Shown in pieces: positions 1 to 7,743 of a stretch of 64,000 nt of DNA (the stretch's first letter is position 1; every line of letters begins with the position of its first letter). The notes beneath the pieces were generated by a model. It saw only the letters and a list, made by a program, of their open reading frames with translations, did no database searches and was not told where the DNA came from. The translations under genes were made by a program, and so were the position numbers. Source of the stretch: Streptococcus azizii (GTDB lineage: Bacteria > Bacillota > Bacilli > Lactobacillales > Streptococcaceae); contig NZ_MSPR01000003.1 of NCBI RefSeq assembly GCF_001984715.1, forward strand, positions 112,819 to 176,818. Direction: 5' to 3'.

Positions 1-1
1 C

Positions 2-316
2 TGGCTCTATAGGGAGGTTATGGAAGCCTTTGCTATTTACCATCAAGATCAACTGATTGGCTTTGTTTCGATGTATGTGGGGAAGGAAAATCCCCAGATT
101 ATTAACTTTCTAATTGATGAAGCCTACCAGGGGCGGGGTTATGGGACACAGGCGGCGAAACTATCTATTGACTATCTGCAAAAAAACTATCAAGCAAGCC
201 GTATTTCACTCCCCGTCCATCTCCATCATACAAAAGCCAGAAAATTTTGGACAAGACAGGGATTTCGCCCCTCTGATAACATAGAAGGTAGCTACCTATT
301 TATGCGAAGGGAGTGA
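2..316 (+). CDS. GNAT-family N-acetyltransferase, C-terminal part (gene cut by window edge)
   Basis: The frame is open from the first bases of the window, so the true start probably lies outside. The visible part, about 104 residues, carries the acetyl-CoA binding signature of GNAT enzymes, GRGYGTQAA, followed by a helix and the late motif HHTKARKFWTRQGF, in which an aromatic residue follows a variable contact region. GNAT domains usually run about 150 residues, so roughly the first third is missing. An ATG at position 20 preceded by AGGGAGG could be mistaken for a start, but its spacing is too short for good ribosome binding and the domain would be truncated. The substrate cannot be told. 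A weak GC hairpin with a T-run near 361-388 could end the transcript. Confidence 0.75.
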   Translation, partial: WLYREVMEAFAIYHQDQLIGFVSMYVGKENPQIINFLIDEAYQGRGYGTQAAKLSIDYLQKNYQASRISLPVHLHHTKARKFWTRQGFRPSDNIEGSYLFMRRE

Positions 317-385
317 AGAGAGTTGGGTGCCTGCACTCACGTAATATAGAGAGTGTGGGAGGATGCTGTGCGTCCTTATCCTTTT

Positions 386-575
386 TATAGTCATTTAGTT
401 TATACCTAAAGGTAGCCACAGCTGTAATTGACTAAATTTGAAACAGCTGCGTCTCTTTTATTACTTCGACGAGTGAAAAGCTCCAGTGGAGGTTTTCAGC
501 CTACCACCTTTCATCAAAAAAGTGGTCGTGAGAAACTCCGTTTCCCTATTTCCAACCATGCCCACTTCGCTCTCA
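386..575. repeat. Copy of a composite intergenic repeat (inverted relative to the 37-kb copy)
   Basis: This stretch matches the reverse complement of roughly 37165-37355 over almost its whole length, with few differences. It contains the GCTCCAGTGGAGG module also seen near 5935, 16100, 33970 and 37250. It ends at a perfect hairpin. No coding potential is visible. Confidence 0.75.
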
Positions 576-638
576 ACACAGCATTAGAAGAACCCAGCTG
601 AGTTCTAGCTGGGTTCTTCTAATGCTGTGTTGAGAGCG
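568..638. repeat. Perfect 32-bp inverted repeat overlapping the 3' end of the MocR gene
   Basis: Bases 568-599 are the exact reverse complement of 607-638, with a 7-base loop. The right arm lies inside the last codons of the MocR-type gene, so that coding end has been copied in inverted form just past its stop. No T-run follows on the minus strand, so it is not a textbook intrinsic terminator, although such a long stem could still stop polymerase or stabilise the mRNA end. Confidence 0.9.
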
Positions 639-1873
639 TCCAGATCGTTACCAAAATTATTGCTATAGGGAAGTTGGAAGTAGTCATAGGATATTCCTGT
701 GATAATCTTCCCACTTCTTGTACCATACTTGAGGCGGGGTCCTATCTTCCCTTTAGGCAGTTGAATGGTCAGTATATCTGGGGTAAGGTGGTAAGCATAG
801 GGGAATTGGTACTGGGATACCTTCTCCCTCATCTCCGTTTCCTGTGTCTCTTTTAGCTGATGGAGGTGGCGTGTATTACGAGCAAACATGCCATTGTCAA
901 TATAAAGTGATAGGGCCTTCTGCATGATGAGATTGGTATCGTAATCAATCAGGCTTTTATGTTGCAAGAAACACTTGCGTAAGTAGTGGGGAAGGACGAT
1001 TCCCCCTAAGCGTAGTGCAGGAAAGAGAGTGGGGGTAAACGATTTGATATAGATGACACGGTTGTGGCAATCAAGGTAGTGAAGCGGCAGGGTCTTTTTG
1101 CTATCGAAGTCTGCCATATAATCATCTTCAATCACATAGACATCGTATTGTTCTGCTAATTGGAGGATAGCCTGCTGGGTGTCGGAATCATAAGTTGTTC
1201 CTAGGGGGTTGTGGAGACGGGGAATGGTATAGAAATATTTAATCTTCCCGCTTCTGAATGCCTGTTCTAGCTGCTCTAAATCAATCCCTGACAAGGTTCG
1301 TTCGATGGTCTGATAGGGAAGTGCTTGCTGTTCCAACAGGTGTTTCATTCGATGGTAGGTAGGTTCTTCAATCAATATCTCTTGCTTATCAGTAGTCAGT
1401 TGCATCTGGGTTAGGATATACAGAGCTTGCTGGCTTCCTGCTGTGATGACCAACTGGTCTTTTTTACAATAGACATGATAAGTTGTAAGGAGCTGATGGA
1501 AGGAGATGATGAGTTCTTCTAATCCCTCTTGTTGGTGATAGTAATTAAAGAGATAATTTTCTCGACCAATCAGGCTTTCATGGACACAGGTTCGGAAATC
1601 TTCGTAAGGTAGTTGCAAGAAATCGTCAGGATTGAGTGAGATAGTCTTGTCTTGAAAATCTTGATCCTCCAGAATATAATACCCACTTTTTTCTACTGCA
1701 TAAATCCGATTCTGGTATTTCAATTCGAGCATGGCTTTTTGAACGGTATCTTTACTGCATTGATACTGCTCACTGAGCTTGCGGATAGAAGGGAGTTTTT
1801 GCCCTCGTGTAAAGTGGCGCTCCTCAATTCCTGCAAGAATATCCTGAACAATCTGTTGATATTTACTGGTCAT
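605..1873 (-). CDS. MocR-type regulator: GntR winged helix fused to an aminotransferase-like domain
   Basis: The first 70 residues form a GntR-type winged helix (KLPSIRKLSEQYQCSKDTVQKA). Residues of about 95-415 resemble fold-type I aminotransferases, with IEDDY near 249-253 and the strand FPALRLGG near 284-291. Relatives such as PdxR and GabR sense PLP-linked ligands and activate or repress a neighbouring gene. The usual Schiff-base lysine lies in F-S-K-T-L-x-P; here the matching run reads FTPTLFP, with proline at 281 (codon CCC on the minus strand at 1031-1033) and a lysine four residues earlier. This protein may therefore not bind PLP covalently. Length (422) is normal for the family. It starts at ATG 1873 with a GGGGG-type ribosome site. 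No divergent target gene is adjacent, so its regulon is unknown. Confidence 0.85.
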   Translation of the reverse strand: MTSKYQQIVQDILAGIEERHFTRGQKLPSIRKLSEQYQCSKDTVQKAMLELKYQNRIYAVEKSGYYILEDQDFQDKTISLNPDDFLQLPYEDFRTCVHESLIGRENYLFNYYHQQEGLEELIISFHQLLTTYHVYCKKDQLVITAGSQQALYILTQMQLTTDKQEILIEEPTYHRMKHLLEQQALPYQTIERTLSGIDLEQLEQAFRSGKIKYFYTIPRLHNPLGTTYDSDTQQAILQLAEQYDVYVIEDDYMADFDSKKTLPLHYLDCHNRVIYIKSFTPTLFPALRLGGIVLPHYLRKCFLQHKSLIDYDTNLIMQKALSLYIDNGMFARNTRHLHQLKETQETEMREKVSQYQFPYAYHLTPDILTIQLPKGKIGPRLKYGTRSGKIITGISYDYFQLPYSNNFGNDLDALNTALEEPS

Positions 1874-1894
1874 AGTTCTATCCCCCTAAGGAAT

Positions 1895-1923
1895 AGTATA
1901 GCGTCTTTTGAGATGAGAGACAA
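1895..1923 (-). promoter_or_regulatory. Promoter of the MocR-type gene
   Basis: On the minus strand there is TTGTCT (1918-1923), a 17-bp spacer and TATACT (1895-1900). This predicts a short leader of about 15 bases before the ATG at 1873. The rest of 1874-2115 shows no gene. Confidence 0.7.
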
Positions 1924-2115
1924 GTGTTGTATCGCCCTTTAGTGCAAGGAAAGGGGTTGCAGGTTGCTGATACGCGATAAAAATCTCCTCTACCACGGCA
2001 GTATCATCTTGCCTGGCTTCAGGATGGTCGCTCGCTTTGCCCTACTCTAGTATAGCCTGTAACTATTTGGCTGATAATGGCTGTGGCTACCATTCGGTAA
2101 ACCTAAATGAGGCTA

Positions 2116-2766
2116 TCAGACCATATAAAAGACAATGGCTACATATTGCAGGAGGCTGGCAAGTATGATAAATAAATGCCAAATCATATGAAAATAAGGC
2201 CTTTTCTTGGCGTAGAAGATAGCGCCAATACTATAGGAGACTCCCCCGGCTAGCATAAGAGACCAGAAGGTCGGTCCTGTTTGGCTGATGAGTTGTGGCA
2301 GGATAAAAATGACTAGCCAGCCCATGATGAGGTAAAGGATGAGACTGAAGCGCTCATTGACTTTTTTTGCAAAAATTTTATAGAGAATCCCCAAAATGGT
2401 TGTGAACCATTGGATGGCTAAGACGAGGTAACCCTTCCAGCTAGACATGAGGGTCAATAGGACAGGCGTGTAGCTACCAGCAATCGCAATGTAGATCATG
2501 CTATGATCGATGATGCGTAAGATGTATTTGTGGGTAGAGCCGTAGGCCATGGAGTGGTAAATGGTGGAGGATAGAAACATGAGAAATAGGCTGATGATGA
2601 AAATTGAGACACCGATTGCCTGCATCAACCCGGTTTCTTCATAGCTATAAATAGCTGAAAAAGGCAGTAGTGTTAACATTAAAAAGGCACTGATAGCATG
2701 GGTGACGGCATTTCCCACCTCCTCACCAAATGAGAGAGGGAGGGATAGTTTAAAGCGTTGGTTCAT
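2116..2766 (-). CDS. Hemolysin III family membrane protein (PAQR-like, TrhA/YqfA type)
   Basis: The 216-residue product has about seven hydrophobic spans. It has the family's conserved polar positions: the His in STIYHS, the Asp-His pair in IDHSMIYIAIAGSYTP, and the paired histidines near the C-terminus (FHMIWHLF). In the PAQR superfamily these positions form a membrane-embedded metal site. Bacterial members are linked to membrane homeostasis, and a few were named for weak haemolysis; the exact activity here is unknown. It is the second gene of a two-gene unit: its start overlaps the end of the DUF1836 gene by 17 bases, which suggests translational coupling. The start ATG has an AAGGAG ribosome site within the upstream gene. 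Confidence 0.88.
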   Translation of the reverse strand: MNQRFKLSLPLSFGEEVGNAVTHAISAFLMLTLLPFSAIYSYEETGLMQAIGVSIFIISLFLMFLSSTIYHSMAYGSTHKYILRIIDHSMIYIAIAGSYTPVLLTLMSSWKGYLVLAIQWFTTILGILYKIFAKKVNERFSLILYLIMGWLVIFILPQLISQTGPTFWSLMLAGGVSYSIGAIFYAKKRPYFHMIWHLFIILASLLQYVAIVFYMV

Positions 2767-3199
2767 GGTGCTCTCCTTTTAATTCTGAAATGAGTGTGAG
2801 TGTCTCTTGATAGGTCTGAATAGTCTGACAGGCTTTTTGCAAGATGAGTGGCTGATCGCTAGTTTCGTTTCCTGCAAAACACGTGACAAAGGCATTGTAG
2901 AGGTTAGAAGCCTCTTGTTTCTCTTTCAAGACATCGATGGTTTCCTTAATATCTGCAATGGGGAAAATCGGCTTACAGATGCTTAAAATGATGAGACGGG
3001 CAAGATGCATGCGATTGTATTTTTTTTTATTTGGCTTTGGGATATAGCCATGCTTGACATAGTTATTGATCATCGAAGCGGTAAGAGGTTTTTCGTGGCT
3101 GGCTAAAAAGGGCTGGGTCTGCTGGTTAACGTAGAGCAACACTTGATCCAGATACAACTCTAAATCAGGTAATTGCTCCCAATTTGGTAAAACTTTCAT
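2750..3199 (-). CDS. DUF1836 family protein, MerR-like putative regulator
   Basis: This 149-residue protein matches the DUF1836 pattern. It has a helical N-terminus, then a MerR-like helix-turn-helix stretch near residues 40-90 (MINNYVKHGYIPKPNKKKYNRMHLARLI), then an all-helical C-terminus. The GY-P-P and KKKY-R-HL spacing is typical. I infer DNA binding from this resemblance; the family has no settled function. It is transcribed with, and overlaps, the hemolysin III gene, so it may control membrane stress genes or itself. A 21-bp palindrome lies just upstream of its ribosome site and would suit autoregulation. Confidence 0.75.
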   Translation of the reverse strand: MKVLPNWEQLPDLELYLDQVLLYVNQQTQPFLASHEKPLTASMINNYVKHGYIPKPNKKKYNRMHLARLIILSICKPIFPIADIKETIDVLKEKQEASNLYNAFVTCFAGNETSDQPLILQKACQTIQTYQETLTLISELKGEHHEPTL

Positions 3200-3214
3200 T
3201 CTTCACTCCTTATC

Positions 3215-3235
3215 ATCTAGTTATCGTAACTAGAT
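3215..3235. promoter_or_regulatory. Operator-like palindrome upstream of the DUF1836/hemolysin III unit
   Basis: ATCTAGTTA, three bases, then TAACTAGAT form a perfect 9-bp inverted repeat. It extends by three more pairs on each side if one mismatch is allowed. It sits 16 bp before the DUF1836 start, where a bound repressor would block transcription or initiation. Confidence 0.55.
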
Positions 3236-3276
3236 AATAGCATTTTAAAAACAAAAAAGCAAGAGATAGGAAAATA

Positions 3277-3367
3277 ATACTCTATAAAAAGCAAACTCCT
3301 CTTTCTCGCTAGAAGTATGTATCCTCGCTTTTTCCTTTCCTAGTCTACGGTTGATTTTATTGAGTAT
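3277..3367. mobile_element. RUP-like miniature element
   Basis: The segment starts ATACTC and ends GAGTAT, with TA on both flanks, and has the internal end motif GTTGATTTTATTGAGTAT. This matches the terminal inverted repeats and TA target duplication of pneumococcal RUP elements, which are thought to be moved by an IS630-type transposase. At about 91 bp it is shorter than the other copies here. It has no coding capacity. Confidence 0.65.
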
Positions 3368-3494
3368 TATGCAGTCCTCCTCTTCTTTTTTTGTCTTAGT
3401 AAAAATAGAGGAAAATCAGATGAAGCATAGGAAATGATGAGACCTATTTGATATGATAAAGAGAGAAAAAACTTGAAGGAGTTAGACCGAAGAT

Positions 3495-4352
3495 ATGAGA
3501 ATGCCATTTAAACCCTTGATTGCTCTTTGTGCCTTTGTTTTAGTTGGCTGTCAAGCCACCACAAAGACTGAGACAAAACAAACAGCTACACCTAGCTACC
3601 GCTATCATAATGTTGTAACAGAAAAAAGTGCGGCAGATTTGCAAAAAGATCTACAAGAACAGGGGGTTCCCAAGGAGGCTTGGCAGACCCTAGCTCCTTT
3701 CATAGACAGCTATCATCAGGCCAATAAGTCGTATGAGGAAGTAGCTAACGATTGGACCACCAAGAAACTAGGGCAAGACGCTAACCAATTTACTACTACG
3801 ATGGGAGAAGCGGAATTAAAGGAAAAACTCAGTCACTTCCCCAAAGACTTGAACTGTCGCCAGACAGCCTTTCTGCTCTTACGTCCCCTGTTGAGCTATG
3901 ATACCAATAAGGTGACAGACCTTCCAGAACATCCAGAATTTCAAGCCTTGAAGCAAGAAGTTCCTGACTTGACTAGGGCAGACAGTCAGTTATATAGCCT
4001 ATTATTTAATGATAATGAAAGCTACCAGTCTGTGGATGATTTGACCAAGGCTTGGAAGGAGGCAGGTGTCCAATTCTCTGATAAGCTCCGCCTGTTGTCA
4101 GCTGTGCAAAATGTAGAGGGCGCGGTTGTTAGCATGCATGTCGGCTTGGTCTATGAAAAAGATGGAAAGGTCTATTTCTTTGAAAAGATGGATCCTAGCC
4201 TTCCTTACCGACTTAGTGAATTCCAGTCTTTGGCTGATTTGAAAGAGCATCTGCTGGCAGGACGCTTCCAGATGTTTAGAGAACAGGTTGCTCTCCTTGT
4301 CAATAACCAAGATATTTCAACGTTAGCCTCCAAAAACGAGTCTAAGGATTAA
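3495..4352 (+). CDS. Secreted lipoprotein, DUF4300-like
   Basis: A lipoprotein signal peptide ends in LVGC with the lipidated cysteine at 19, so the product should be anchored outside the membrane. After a Thr/Lys-rich linker (20-33), the remaining ~250 residues are soluble. They include NCRQTAFLLLRPLL near 120-133, the type of motif I associate with the streptococcal DUF4300 lipoproteins, and a late segment SMHVGLVYEKDGKVYFFEKMDPSLPYR reminiscent of a papain-like His region. The enzymatic idea is inference only. The gene stands alone, with TATGAT about 40 bp upstream of the start and a strong terminator downstream. ATG 3501 is an alternative start. Confidence 0.7.
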   Translation: MRMPFKPLIALCAFVLVGCQATTKTETKQTATPSYRYHNVVTEKSAADLQKDLQEQGVPKEAWQTLAPFIDSYHQANKSYEEVANDWTTKKLGQDANQFTTTMGEAELKEKLSHFPKDLNCRQTAFLLLRPLLSYDTNKVTDLPEHPEFQALKQEVPDLTRADSQLYSLLFNDNESYQSVDDLTKAWKEAGVQFSDKLRLLSAVQNVEGAVVSMHVGLVYEKDGKVYFFEKMDPSLPYRLSEFQSLADLKEHLLAGRFQMFREQVALLVNNQDISTLASKNESKD

Positions 4353-4416
4353 GGAGTAGCCAAGACGGAAAGAGGAGCCGTAAAGAAAGGTTCAGCAGGT
4401 CTCCCCTAGGTAAAAG

Positions 4417-4463
4417 AAGTCCTAAAACCCTATTTCTCATAAGTAGTGGTTTTAGGACTTTTT
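4417..4463 (+). terminator. Intrinsic terminator after the DUF4300-like lipoprotein gene
   Basis: A perfect 13-bp stem (AAGTCCTAAAACC paired with GGTTTTAGGACTT) is followed by a T-run. Confidence 0.85.
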
Positions 4464-4492
4464 GTAGTGTCTTTGTCTGGTGAACTAGGAAA

Positions 4493-4522
4493 TTGCCAAA
4501 CGGCAATCGAAACTGGTATAAT
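4493..4522 (+). promoter_or_regulatory. Promoter of yaaA directly abutting the start codon
   Basis: TTGCCA (4493-4498), an 18-bp spacer and TATAAT (4517-4522) preceded by TGG form an extended -10 promoter. The start ATG is at 4529, where transcription should begin, so the mRNA is predicted to be leaderless. No ribosome binding site exists in the gap. Confidence 0.75.
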
Positions 4523-4528
4523 CTAAGT

Positions 4529-5266
4529 ATGAGAATCTTACTTCCAAATGCAAAAGAATTAAATACTAATTTAGAAAATCACCCCTTTACCCCCTTATCT
4601 GAAAAAAGTCGTGCTATTTTAGAGGCCTTACGGCAGATGTCGGTGGTAGACTTAAAAAAATTTTATAAAGTGAAAGAAGATAGGGCAGAGCTAGAAGCTG
4701 ATCGCTGGTATCGCATTGACCATCAGCAGGCCAAGTCCTATCCTGCTTGGACACTGTATGACGGCCTCATGTACCGCTATATGAAACGCAGGGACTTAAC
4801 AGAGGCGGAGCGAAATTATCTAGAGCAGCATGTCTTCATCGCAACAGGATTTTATGGTTTGATTACCCCCTTTACTCTGATTTCTCCGCATCGCTTGGAT
4901 TTCCAAGGGCAACTTAAGGTGGAGGGACAATCGCTCAAGCAGTTTTGGCGTGACCGGTATGATGAACAAGTAGTAGATGAGGACTTGATTATTTCTCTAG
5001 CTTCGTCCGAATTTGAACAGGTCTTTTCACCGATTCTTCAAAAGCGTATGGTGCAGATTGTTTTTATGGAAGAGAGAGAGGGGCAGCTGAAAATCCATTC
5101 TACCATTTCCAAGAAAGGGAGGGGACGTCTAGTATCTCTTATGGCAGAGCGAGACATTCAGACCCTCGATGCGATTCGGCAGCTGACCTTTGACGGATTC
5201 AGCTATCGAGAAGCATTATCAGAAGAAAAGAAAATCGTGTTTGTGAGAAAGTCTCTGCCAGCCTAG
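4529..5266 (+). CDS. yaaA: YaaA family peroxide stress protein (DUF328/UPF0246)
   Basis: The 245-residue product begins MRILLPNAKELN and carries the family's conserved blocks: K-S-Y-PAWTLYDGLMYR, FIATGFYGLITPFTLISPHRLDF, and a late KKGRGRLVSLMAE. In Escherichia coli YaaA lowers intracellular free iron and DNA damage during hydrogen peroxide stress, and its fold binds DNA; the streptococcal role is inferred from family. A longer reading starting at TTG 4493 would add 12 residues encoded by the promoter itself, so I choose ATG 4529. The gene is monocistronic, between its own promoter and a hairpin at about 5325-5366. Confidence 0.9.
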   Translation: MRILLPNAKELNTNLENHPFTPLSEKSRAILEALRQMSVVDLKKFYKVKEDRAELEADRWYRIDHQQAKSYPAWTLYDGLMYRYMKRRDLTEAERNYLEQHVFIATGFYGLITPFTLISPHRLDFQGQLKVEGQSLKQFWRDRYDEQVVDEDLIISLASSEFEQVFSPILQKRMVQIVFMEEREGQLKIHSTISKKGRGRLVSLMAERDIQTLDAIRQLTFDGFSYREALSEEKKIVFVRKSLPA

Positions 5267-5324
5267 TGTGGCCATCGATCCTGATAGCAGATAAGAATGA
5301 AGAATATATAGAAGAGTATAAATA

Positions 5325-5366
5325 AAAACCCTATGCCACACATAACTGGACATAGGGAACGGTTTT
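5325..5366 (+). terminator. Terminator-like hairpin after yaaA
   Basis: AAAACCCTATG pairs with CATAGGG plus GGTTTT across a short bulge, and a T-run closes the structure. Confidence 0.6.
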
Positions 5367-5439
5367 TGAGCTTTGCCTTGTCACTAACGGATGTTTATTT
5401 TGTCATCAACCAATCTGAGGCAGCTATAGCCATAAGGTT

Positions 5440-5965
5440 GGTTTTTTAGCAATATCCGTCAAAAATCTTTTTTAAGAAAAGATACAAAGCCCGTAAAAAC
5501 TCAAAGCGAAAATGGGATTGAAACAGTTTGGGAAACTGTTTCAACGGTCACCTAGAAACAAGAAAGTGACCACAGAAGCCTGAGCTAGGAAATAGGAAAT
5601 CTGACGAAGAAACGTTTGAACACCTAATTAACTTCGCTCTTTCGTTTTTAGACTCAGTAACAAATTCCCTCACTTTTTAATTTCTAGGTTCGGGCTAAAA
5701 TAATCCACTGGATTATTTTACTCCCCTGACTATCTTCGCTTCTTAGTTTCTAGGCTCAGGTAGAAATAGTCACTCCCCTGACTATTTCTATATCCCAAAG
5801 GGATTCTCAGCTGTAATCAGCTAAAGCCGAAACAGCTGCCTATCTTTTTTCCGAGGTTTTAGGCTGAACTCAATTACACAAGACACAAAGCCCGTAAAAA
5901 CTCAAAGCGAAATAGGAAATACGACGAGTGAAAAGCTCCAGTGGAGGTTTTCACTCATCGTATTT
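5440..5965. repeat. Repeat-filled intergenic region between yaaA and the FMN reductase
   Basis: This stretch has no plausible gene. It contains the GATACAAAGCCCGT module twice (about 5481-5512 and, as GACACAAAG, 5882-5911). It also has a GAAACAGTTTG/CAAACTGTTTC-type hairpin with the GGTCACCTAGAAACAAGAAAGTGACC block (about 5520-5573), and small hairpins around TAATCCACTGGATTA and GAAATAGTCA/TGACTATTTC. The same blocks recur near 10880, 16480, 26550, 37060 and 59590, in either orientation. Confidence 0.75.
5918..5964 (-). terminator. Long hairpin ending the FMN reductase transcript
   Basis: AAATACGAYGAGTGAAAAYCTCC pairs around a 3-base loop with two wobble positions, giving a stem of over 20 bp. 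It lies 28 bp past the reductase stop on the minus strand and is built from the shared GCTCCAGTGGAGG module. Confidence 0.6.
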
Positions 5966-5991
5966 TATAAAGGTAGCTGAGAGGTTTTGTC

Positions 5992-6534
5992 TTAAACTGC
6001 TGCTAGAAGGGCTGTAGCCTGTTTGTCTAGTTGTGCAATGGTTTCGTCTGACAGGACTAATTGTCCAGTTCCCCAGGCTTCTGGGTTGATAGGAGAGCCT
6101 GTAAATTCCCCCACTACTTGTGTACGGATAAACGGTAGAAGAGCCTTGTAGGCAGCAAACAGAGGTTCGTGTCCACCGTTTGCAACAGCAGATACAGTGA
6201 CTAATTTATCCTGCAAAATAGAAGGACCCTTAGGATTTGATAAATCAAGAGCGCGGCTGAGCCAGTCAAGAATATTTTTCACTGGACCAGGAATGCTATA
6301 GTTGTAAACAGGTGAGAAAATCCAAATAGCATCAGCTTCCTCAACGGCTTTCCGGGCTGCTGCAACAGCAGGAAGGACAGGGGTCTCCAGATCTTGGTTA
6401 AAGACAGGAACTTGGCTGTAGTCCAAGTAAGTGACGGTTGCTTTTCCTTCAAGCAGTTGCTCGGCTTTTTGTGCCATTTGGTGATTGAAAGAACCATCAC
6501 GAAGTGAACCGACTAAAAATAATACATTTGCCAT
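5992..6534 (-). CDS. NAD(P)H-dependent FMN reductase family protein
   Basis: A single flavodoxin-like domain of 180 residues. The FMN phosphate loop is visible at the N-terminus ([11 protein letters not shown], residues 9-19), and the second flavin-contact motif [18 protein letters not shown] at about 75-92 is typical of the NADPH-dependent FMN reductase/quinone reductase family. Such enzymes reduce FMN, quinones, azo dyes or chromate in the cytosol. It lies 93 bp downstream of a MarR-type gene on the same strand, so the pair is probably a sensor-regulated redox detoxification unit. A good AGGAGG ribosome site precedes the start. Confidence 0.85.
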   Translation of the reverse strand: MANVLFLVGSLRDGSFNHQMAQKAEQLLEGKATVTYLDYSQVPVFNQDLETPVLPAVAAARKAVEEADAIWIFSPVYNYSIPGPVKNILDWLSRALDLSNPKGPSILQDKLVTVSAVANGGHEPLFAAYKALLPFIRTQVVGEFTGSPINPEAWGTGQLVLSDETIAQLDKQATALLAAV

Positions 6535-6627
6535 GAGTAGTGGCCTCCTTTATAATTCTAATGTGCTTTTAGAGAGAGTTCCAAGTAGGTCTTTAAAAGC
6601 GATACGGATAGCATACCAAAAATATCA

Positions 6628-7092
6628 CTAATTAGCAATATTTTTGTCCAATCCCCTAAATTTTTTTAAAATAGCATTTAAATGTTCCTGTTCTTCAAGG
6701 CTGAGGATGCTAAAAATTCGTCCAATATTGTCATAGTGTTCAGGGAGAATGGCTTCGATGATTTCTCGTCCCGCATCAGTCAAACTGATAAGGCAGGCAC
6801 GCTTATCTTGCTCATCAGGCACTTTGATAATATAGCCATCTCTGATCATATTTCGGATGACCACTGTCATATTGCCAGATGTGCTGAGTAGTTTATCGAT
6901 CAATTCCTGGATTCGTAAATTTCCCTTGTTGTATAGAGCTTCTAACACTCCAAATTGTCCCATGGTCAGATTGTGTTTTTTCATGATTTCAATTTCTTGT
7001 TTGGAAATGATGTTGGAGGCTCGGTGGAGGACGACCAGACTATGCAGGGCTTCTCGGTTGGTTTCTAAGGCTTTTTTTACATTTTCTTTCAT
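6628..7092 (-). CDS. MarR family transcriptional regulator
   Basis: The 154-residue protein has the MarR winged-helix layout: helix LTMGQFGVLEALY (about 42-54), recognition region IQELIDKLLSTSGNMTVVIRNMIRDGYI (62-89), wing PDEQDKRACLISLTDAG (92-108), and C-terminal dimer helices. MarR proteins commonly repress the adjacent redox or efflux gene and release DNA on binding phenolics or on oxidation. No cysteine is placed as in OhrR, so a ligand rather than peroxide is more likely. The gene precedes the FMN reductase, which may have its own promoter in the gap (TATGCT on the minus strand near 6607). Confidence 0.87.
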   Translation of the reverse strand: MKENVKKALETNREALHSLVVLHRASNIISKQEIEIMKKHNLTMGQFGVLEALYNKGNLRIQELIDKLLSTSGNMTVVIRNMIRDGYIIKVPDEQDKRACLISLTDAGREIIEAILPEHYDNIGRIFSILSLEEQEHLNAILKKFRGLDKNIAN

Positions 7093-7230
7093 AGAAATAG
7101 TGTAGCAAGAATTGGACTCAACTGCAAGGAGAAGGTCTTTCAGATGGCTGGCTAGTACAGGAAGGGTTGCAAAAGTTGAAAAAGTTCAAGTAAAATATCA
7201 GAAAGAATAGCATTCTGAGCTAAACTATAG

Positions 7231-7236
7231 TATAAT
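7231..7236 (+). promoter_or_regulatory. -10 box of the DUF5590 gene, nearly leaderless
   Basis: TATAAT ends nine bases before ATG 7246 and no Shine-Dalgarno sequence lies between. The -35 region is weak. The transcript leader is predicted to be about three bases, or twelve if ATG 7255 is used. Confidence 0.5.
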
Positions 7237-7245
7237 GACTTTATT

Positions 7246-7743
7246 ATGGCAAAAATGAGAAATCGCATCAGTAAATCTAGGATGACATTTGGCAAGCAAT
7301 CTCTCATCGGAGTGTTTGTGTTAGTATCTGTCATTGTTTTTTCTATCTTATATGTTTTGGAAATCTCTGCACGTCCGTTTCTGGCAGGGCAGAAGCAGGC
7401 TGAGCAAATTGCAATGCAGCATGCAGGCCTAGCCCTTATTTCCAAGATAGAGCGTTACAATGGTGAGACAAGTTATTATAGTGTTATGGGGAGAAATCAA
7501 GCAGATGAAGAGCTACTCCTCCTGATACCTGAGGAATCTTCTGAACTCCTCGTTTACAAGGCGACAGATGGGATTTCTCAAGAAGAGGCTAAAGCTATTG
7601 CCAAAGAAAATGGGGCTAGCAATATTGTTAAAGTAGCTTTCGGCTATTCTAATGATCAACCGATTTGGGAAGTTAAGTCGGGGAAAACCTACTATACTAT
7701 CGCTTTTGAAGATGGCAGGTTGCTGAGTAAGGAGGGAATATGA
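7246..7743 (+). CDS. DUF5590 / YpmB-like membrane-anchored protein
   Basis: A short basic N-terminus is followed by one transmembrane helix (about residues 19-41) and an extracellular region of ~120 residues. That region has a PepSY-like core (DGISQEEAKAIAKENGASNIVKVAFGYSNDQPIWEVKSG). In Bacillus the same three-gene order ypmB-aspB-asnS is found, and this arrangement supports the identification. The function is unknown; PepSY-like domains are often proposed to inhibit or chaperone extracellular proteases. The stop overlaps the aminotransferase start by four bases (ATGA), implying coupled translation. Confidence 0.8.
   Translation: MAKMRNRISKSRMTFGKQSLIGVFVLVSVIVFSILYVLEISARPFLAGQKQAEQIAMQHAGLALISKIERYNGETSYYSVMGRNQADEELLLLIPEESSELLVYKATDGISQEEAKAIAKENGASNIVKVAFGYSNDQPIWEVKSGKTYYTIAFEDGRLLSKEGI

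Noticed and set aside
4493..4528. N-terminal extension of YaaA from TTG 4493
   Set aside because: Those codons are the promoter -35 and -10 boxes.
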